From assembly GCA_949752745.1 (NCBI GenBank), contig OX457027.1, positions 62,044,329-62,108,328 on the forward strand: DNA of 64,000 nt, read 5' to 3'. The notes under the pieces were generated by a model that searched no databases, was not told the DNA's origin, and saw only the letters and a list, made by a program, of their open reading frames with translations. Shown piece by piece: positions 58,538 to 64,000 of this stretch (position 1 is the stretch's first letter; each line of letters opens with the position of its first letter). The translations under genes and the position numbers were made by a program. The stretch comes from Protula sp. h YS-2021. Taxonomy: Eukaryota > Annelida > Polychaeta > Sabellida > Serpulidae.

Positions 58538-58781
58538 CCAGCAACTTCTCAGAAGACGCCCTTTCAACAGCCGATTCCGCATTCGCTGAGAGTTTTGTGT
58601 CTTTCTCGCCCTGCGATGAATGTGTGTTAGCCGACTCTTCCCTTTTCACTGGTCTCTCACAAAGCTCTTTTGACATGGTATCAACGCCTGTAATGTCGCA
58701 ATCGCTGTCCGAACTGCGTTCTTCGGATTGCGCCACCCCCTCCCCAACGGTGACCGTAACTTCTGTGTCACGGCTTCCGAT
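58538..58781 (-). pseudogene. Extra copy of exon 4 of the PWWP-like gene, splice sites lost
   Basis: This copy is almost identical to 59177-59422 over about 235 bp. In the body only a single substitution was noticed (GCGTCATT to GCGACATT, Val to Asp in CVITGVD). The donor CTGG|GTAAGT is replaced by CTGGATAGTA where the satellite joins. The acceptor TTGCAG is altered to TGTGCAATCG; the nearest other acceptor (TTTTCAG, 58814) enters in the wrong phase for the upstream exon. It is probably not spliced into the mRNA. Confidence 0.7.
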
Positions 58782-59176
58782 TGCACAACTGGGACATTTT
58801 CTGAAAATGTATAACACTGGTATTACAAACGCTAAATCACTGTCAATTCGTACGACAGAGACACTGACAACCTCACATCAAGTCAAAACAGCAACTACCT
58901 TTGAAGAGACCATGAAGCGCCCAGGAATAACCTTCACATTTCATTTTCAATTCAAAGCTGAATTGTACAAAACTCTTACAATCTTAGCAGTGGGCACCGA
59001 TAAGCAGTCCGTTTCGCCGACAAACACAACGCACGAAAAATGTTTTGAATTCTTTAAAACTTCAGCACCTGGTTGGCTTGACCAAATCTGCACTGGTGCT
59101 ACATATATCACGATACTCCTTCCGACACATCTCAGCAACAATTCTTACCCTTTATAGATGCAAAAGCATCACTTAC

Positions 59177-59422
59177 CCAGCAACTTCTCAGAAGACGCCC
59201 TTTCAACAGCCGATTCCGCATTCGCTGAGAGTTTTGTGTCTTTCTCGCCCTGCGATGAATGTGTGTTAGCCGACTCTTCCCTTTTCACTGGTCTCTCACA
59301 AAGCTCTTTTGACATGGTATCAACGCCTGTAATGACGCAATCGCTGTCCGAACTGCGTTCTTCGGATTGCGCCACCCCCTCCCCAACGGTGACCGTAACT
59401 TCTGTGTCATGGCTTTCGATCG
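59177..59422 (-). CDS. PWWP-like gene, fourth exon (intact copy)
   Basis: This is 246 nt between CCGTTGCAG and GCTGG|GTAAGT, phase 1 at both ends. The peptide is acidic and serine-rich (AQSEERSSDSDCVITGVDTM, AVERASSEKLLG). The splice sites here are intact, unlike the neighbouring copy. Confidence 0.7.
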
Positions 59423-61030
59423 CTGCAACGGGGATATTGTATGAAAATGTAAACTATTTATTCTGTGCAAGCGAAATGAACAGATGTTTTAAAATTAATT
59501 TAAACTCTGAGATTTCTTCCAATGCCAATGTTTCATTCTAATGTAACAGCCGAGTCATAAACTATAACGTCCTTATTTCATCCTTGAACAATTTAAAGCT
59601 TAGCCGCACAGGACATGCATGTTCAAAATTCTGACAACAGTCCGTTTCGCTTCAGTCTTACAAGTTCCGGTTCAGTAAAATAACGAAACTGCCCTTCGGA
59701 TCACGCACACACACACAAAAAAAATGTCGAATGAAACGAGAAATACGCGTCAAGCAAAATATATGTTGTACATTCGTCCACCTGTAATTACCTGAAATCG
59801 GCGCAGGGATATTTTCCGCTGCTTTCTTAATCTGGCTACAGGCTTGGTTAACATCCGAACTGTCATCACTATCTTTAACCGGTCCCCCAACAATTTCACC
59901 CACAAAATGGGTCAAGTGGCCCTGATCCCTGCCGCATAACCTCTTTGCGGCTTCTGCCCAGGCCTTGATGTATCCCTTCTCGGGGTTTTTACACACCTCT
60001 TCTGCAGAAAAAAATGACGGAATGCTTGATCATTCCACATTTCATTCCATACAAGTTTAGACGCACATAAATCATTCCCAAAAACCATGCGAAAACACAC
60101 TGTGCGTAAAGGAAAACGATACTTTTTTATCATTCTAAGGCGTGAGCACAAAAATGACACGTACACAATGGTAATTTCAATTTCTATTCCACGCAAGTTA
60201 CAGAGAGAACAGATACCGAAGAGAAAATTTAAAAATAGGTGGTATACGAATAAGTAAAATCTCGCATATACAGTCCGTTTAGCAATGAGAACGTGCAACT
60301 GGCAATACAGGGATTCAGCACTTCATCTAAGATACTGAAAAATACAAGTCCTTTTGGGTCTGATGCTTCCGGCTAGATAATCGAACCTGCAAACTTATGA
60401 AGCACTATCATGCAAAACTCAACGGAAACGGAGATTTGCACACCATAAAACGACAAAACAGACATTTAACCCAATCACAGGGAAGGAAAAAAATCTGTCA
60501 TTTCTTAATAACATATTACCAATTCCCACAGCCATAGGAAACAGTTTGAGCTTCCTGGGATCGGAAACTTTCTCCGGACTAAAAATGAAAGAATGTTTTG
60601 AAATCATGCATCACTCTCAGCTGCTGTAAGGACGTCACTTCTGTCCTTGTCAAGTTTTTTTCAGTTATTACAGGAGCAAAAAAAAATGTTACGATACACT
60701 GGTCTTTCAACTCTACAAAAGTACAATTTCTGCGAATAGGACGTCATCATTCCACAAGAACACGCAAAAACAAAAGGGAATCTAAATCAACCTGGTTTTA
60801 CAGGACCTCCACGACCTGGAAAGGAAAGCAATAGAAAAATGTTTAAGAACTTACGCAAAGTCAAAACCGCAAAACGAGACTTCTATACTTCTGTCAGGGT
60901 CCCGGCCTTCCACACGTGCACGCCACCACTTCCTTCTGTACATGTGAAGCACAACGTCACCTGTTCTGTAGCGCTGCAGATCAACGAACCTCTCTGGGAC
61001 CTTTTTAATCCACCCTTTTTTCCGCGGCAT
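59177..61030 (-). CDS. PWWP-like domain protein, N-terminal four exons
   Basis: Exons (minus): 61030-60855, 60578-60520, 60001-59792, 59422-59177, all GT-AG and phase-consistent. ATG 61030 (MPRKKGWIKKVPERF) directly follows an acceptor (TTTCACAG), so a 5' untranslated or further coding exon lies upstream. Residues about 20-100 read as a PWWP domain: YRTGDVVLHMYRRKWWRARV (WWRA in the PWWP position), IEVSFCGFDFAPEKV, KLKLFPM, then helices with NPEKGYIKAWAEAAKRL. PWWP domains read methylated H3K36 and bind DNA. The tail is acidic and ends exon 4 with SSDSDCVITGVD, resembling a SUMO-interaction motif. Exon 4 exits in phase 1 and the next exon is not located. It lies head to tail with the TASOR-like gene. 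Confidence 0.7.
59792..60001 (-). CDS. PWWP-like gene, third exon
   Basis: This is 210 nt between TTCTGCAG and TTTCAG|GTAATT. It encodes EEVCKNPEKGYIKAWAEAAK and then RLCGRDQGHLTHFVGEIVGG and an acidic end. Confidence 0.75.
60520..60578 (-). CDS. PWWP-like gene, 59-nt exon
   Basis: Between ATTTTTAG and AATTG|GTAAT. It encodes PEKVSDPRKLKLFPMAVGI and keeps frame on both sides. Confidence 0.7.
60855..61030 (-). CDS. PWWP-like gene, exon with start codon
   Basis: This is 176 nt. It ends GACTTTGC|GTAAGT in phase 2. The frame is also open upstream of the ATG, so the ATG is inferred from its position right after the acceptor. Confidence 0.7.
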
Positions 61031-62340
61031 CTGTGAAAGCCATAGGAGAATGATCATTAGCTGAATATATTGGGAATTTGAAATAACGACAACACAATCA
61101 ATAAATCTTAGCGAAACTAACCGACCAGTGACCGGATACATTTTGTGTAGCATTGTGACTTTCTATCTTTTTTTTTTTACTGCTATGGCCGTATCGGGGC
61201 CCCCTGCCACATTATTCTGATATGGGGCATTCACAATCTCTCTAACCCCTGTATGTGGAGTCCCTCACGGAGCAGCAAGAAGGAACCCCAATCTTAGGTA
61301 TGACCCGACAGCATAAGCTATAACTGCGCGAAATTGACCGATTTTTTTTTTACATTCTAAGAGATCATCCATGCCGTTTTTTCTTCTATCATTACATCCT
61401 AATCTCGCCTGAATTCAGCCGAAACGCAAAAATTTTCCGCAAAAGTCTAAGTGTGAATTGGCTTATTCTTTTAAGCGTTCAAGGTGGAGGGGGGGCCAAA
61501 GCATCCGGACTGCGTTCAGGGTAGGGGGTTTAAAATTGGCAGAAGTCTGTGTACGTATTAACAGGGCTGGAAATTTGCGGGTGTCCGAGACCCTCCTTTT
61601 TGGCTACCCAGAGTCCGACTAAGCCGCAAAAAATCAGGTCTTCTTGCGCCCTATGTTATCTTAACACGGTTTGGATCCTCCCTAAATAGCTTTGGACCCT
61701 CCTTTTTCAAAGACCCGGGTCCCAAGGACCCGGATCAAAAAAGCTAGTTGCCAGCAGTGGCCACTTACAAAAAATTGTAATCCAAGAAATCCAGGAAAAG
61801 ACAACATCGACAGCATTTTCAAGCGAAACTGAGCAACAATTTTCTGAGCGAACATTTCTAGACACTTAAATCCGTAAAATGAAAAGATATGTTAGCTCAG
61901 AATTTGACGCCCTCACAATTAAGCCTGTATTTTTACAGCAGCATCTTACACATTCTTAAAAAAAATGACACAAATCACATCAAACACGCTAAAATAACAT
62001 TTTTTCGTGATTCACAAAATAACCGCGCTTTTAACACGTGTGTATTTACCTTTCAGGCATATCCTCATTAACTTTTTATCCACTTTTAATTTTTTCAAAA
62101 ATTATCCACGTGTAACCTGGACGTTTCTGCATTGAAAGTGATGCCACCAAGAACAAAGCCGCGCGCATACACCTCGTGACAGGTTAATTTGCATACTGAG
62201 TCAAAAAAAAAACATTCAAGTTCATGTACACAGTGTAGTGTTTCGCAGATAATTTCATTCCAAACCTTACCATATTTTTTTATAAACTAACACAAACTAA
62301 AAAATATCACCAAACAAGCATTTTAATGGCAGAAAACCTT
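61031..62340. other. Upstream region or intron of the PWWP-like gene
   Basis: No coding exon recognised. A patch at about 61564-61765 starting CAGGGCTGGAAATTTGCGGG and containing repeated GGACCCTCCTTTTT looks like another MITE, but its ends do not pair convincingly. Confidence 0.35.
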
Positions 62341-62344
62341 TACA

Positions 62345-62815
62345 AAATAACGGATTATTTTGCGCGTAAACAGTAACAAGGCAAGCCAATCATAAAAGTA
62401 GTGCTCACACAATTAAAACAGCGCACAATAATATACAGTCAGCCTGTCATGAGCGTGGGAATCTCTCGCTTTTAGCCCGTTCACAGATCAAAGCAAATCT
62501 ACAGCGAAATAGAGCTTCTGATACGTGTTTGAATTGGCAATTCCGCAGTGAAGGAGGACGGGGGTGTGGCAGGAGAGGGGGGGGGGATCTGCGAAGCATA
62601 TATGGAAGATAAATATGACATTTTTCGCGTGTAAATAGCAACAAGGCAAGCCAATCATAAAAGCAGTGCTCAAACAAATAAAACAGCGCACAATAATACA
62701 CAATCAGCCTATCACATGTGCGTGAGAATCTCTCGCTTTAGCCCGCTGACAGATGCAAGCAAATCAACTGCGAATAGCCGTTTCGGTGTGTTTATCAACT
62801 GTCAATTTCGCAGTT
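62345..62815. repeat. Tandem duplication of about 265 bp, diverged
   Basis: AACAAGGCAAGCCAATCATA, then AAAGCAGTGCTCA, CAGCGCACAATAATA and GAATCTCTCGCTTT, is present at 62375-62475 and again at 62637-62740. A third partial copy of its right part is near 63236. Confidence 0.65.
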
Positions 62816-63064
62816 GGCGTACACAAGAGAGGAGGAGGAAGGGTGAGGGGGATCTGGCCGGCAATTTTTTTACCAGTGCATTTCGCTTTTTGGGGAAAGG
62901 GTGGGGTTTACCCCGAATGCCCCCAACCCCGTTGTTGCACCAATTTAACAGTACAAATACTACAATTTTTGGCTCGAAAAAAAAAGCCATTTTGATGTGC
63001 CAAAACGCAATGGCAACGTGAAACGAATCGATTTCTCTATATCTCTCTCTCTCTCTTTTTTTTT

Positions 63065-63840
63065 TTTTTAAATAAAGCATACTCAAGATTAAGGACAGTG
63101 AGATAGTGAAACTCAGTTAAAGCGATAAGGGAGGGGGAGGTTTGCACGTCATTGTCTCCGACCAGCTACACTAATGGAGCAATAAATTTTTGAAGGATTG
63201 CGTCCTGCAATGAATAAAATAAGCCCATTTTAATGCGTTTATCAACTACCAATTTCGCAGTGGTTGTGTACTGGAGAGGGGGGGGGGAGTTCTCGCCTGC
63301 AATAATCTTAAGTTTAACGGTGTTAAACATTTTTTTATGACTAATAGGCTTTACCATTGCATTTTGCTCTTGGGACGGGGGGGGGGGGGGGGCGAGGGAG
63401 CAGTGGGGGAGGTCGCGCACCCTCTCTATTTGCGCTAATACAAAAATGCACTTTTGAAGTATTAGTTTCAGTCAAAGTGAAATAAGTCGAATTTGAAAAA
63501 AAAAAAAAGACAGCACAATTAAGATTAAGGTCACCAAGCAGTGAGAAACAAAACTCAGTTCAGGTGATATTGACGGAAAGACTGAGTGTATATTAAACTT
63601 GTACGCACATGACACACGCTTGTACACCCCAAAAATATAAATGGCATCACACAAGAATCTGCCTCTACACAGCGAAACCAGGCGAATTTGGGAGAATTTG
63701 GTGAACACAGCACTCAAGTTTAAGGGCATCAAGTAATGAGAGATGAAGTCAATTTCAGCGATAGCCACAGAAAGATTGAGTGTAAATAAGACATGTACGG
63801 ACACGAAACACGCCTGTTCGCACAAAAAAAGTTATAAATT
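63065..63840. repeat. Decayed tandem modules of about 200 bp
   Basis: AAGATTAAGG or AAGTTTAAGGGCATCAAG, then a GAGTGTA-like sequence and a TGTACGCACATGACACACGC-like block, recur near 63085, 63520 and 63715. A G-run lies at 63377-63392. Confidence 0.5.
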
Positions 63841-64000
63841 GCACTGAGAGTTTACAGTGACTGCAATTCACACACAACACGCGTACATGAGGCTTGCGAA
63901 ACAGACCGGCTTACATAAAGAAACCGAGAATAATATGTCAAACAAATGACTTGGTTAAAAAAAAAACAAGAATCTACGAAGAATAACAAACTCTAACGAT

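Noticed and set aside
53137..58630. Recurring ORFs of 60-100 codons, both strands, in the 1-kb array
   Set aside because: They repeat with the array period, have no splice context or domain, and exist in both orientations. They are by-products of the satellite.
58525..59157. 210-codon plus-strand ORF
   Set aside because: Mostly antisense of the duplicated exon and adjoining intron; the minus-strand frame has the conserved splice sites.
61564..61765. Possible hAT-like MITE starting CAGGGCTGG
   Set aside because: The right end does not form a convincing inverted repeat with the left.
1..64000. tRNA, rRNA, CRISPR, bacterial operon features
   Set aside because: None seen. The sequence is eukaryotic, and the short repeats present are tandem or interspersed repeats, not CRISPR arrays.

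Overview
The window is eukaryotic nuclear DNA from an animal, most probably a marine invertebrate. It has long introns with GT-AG splice sites, low gene density, very long poly-G, poly-A, (CT)n and (CA)n runs, and many decayed tandem and dispersed repeats. The repeat style (modules carrying TGACGTCA and ending in ACAGACAGACGGACGG-type tails) resembles mollusc genomes, but that is an impression and not a test. All convincing genes lie on the minus strand.

Left part (1-13 kb). Positions 1-2.5 kb hold a fragment of a virus-like DNA element. It has a retroviral-type integrase (cut by the window edge), two small ORFs overlapping as TAATG, a PC4-like/zinc-cluster protein, and a broken gene with two in-frame stops. 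A second decayed fragment of the same family lies at about 9.0-9.6 kb. Between them are an 11-copy G-tract tandem repeat (2.85-3.84 kb), two fold-back elements (4.56-5.14 and 5.41-6.21 kb), a TTAA-flanked inverted-repeat element (7.08-7.90 kb) and a broken RNase H domain of a retrotransposon. A BTB-BACK gene occupies 10.6-13.0 kb. Its apparent stop codon is really part of a splice donor, and a second exon follows in phase.

Main gene (16.35-38.1 kb). Eleven exons join with perfect phase agreement into a 2,613-codon frame, including one 4,992-nt exon. The C-terminal exons match, in order and in detail, the alpha/beta and PIN-like region of TASOR, the scaffold of the HUSH transposon-silencing complex. 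Ahead of it lie long disordered, lysine/serine-rich and tyrosine/glutamine-rich regions. The pseudo-PARP domain that opens vertebrate TASOR was not seen.

Right part (38-64 kb). Upstream on the same strand is a gene whose first four visible exons (59.2-61.0 kb) encode a PWWP-like chromatin-reader domain and an acidic tail with a possible SUMO-interaction motif. Three further in-phase exons (48.1, 44.3 and 43.3 kb) probably belong to it, though the link is unproven. Its large intron holds a 1.0-kb higher-order tandem array (53.1-58.5 kb), which abuts a near-identical extra copy of its fourth exon. Other contents are a 5'-truncated, frameshifted non-LTR retrotransposon (34.7-36.2 kb), a 312-bp TGACGTCA-bearing array (50.1-51.5 kb) and several MITE-like elements.

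If the readings are right, a transposon-silencing scaffold gene and a PWWP chromatin-reader gene sit head to tail in a repeat-rich locus. The functional link between them is inference.
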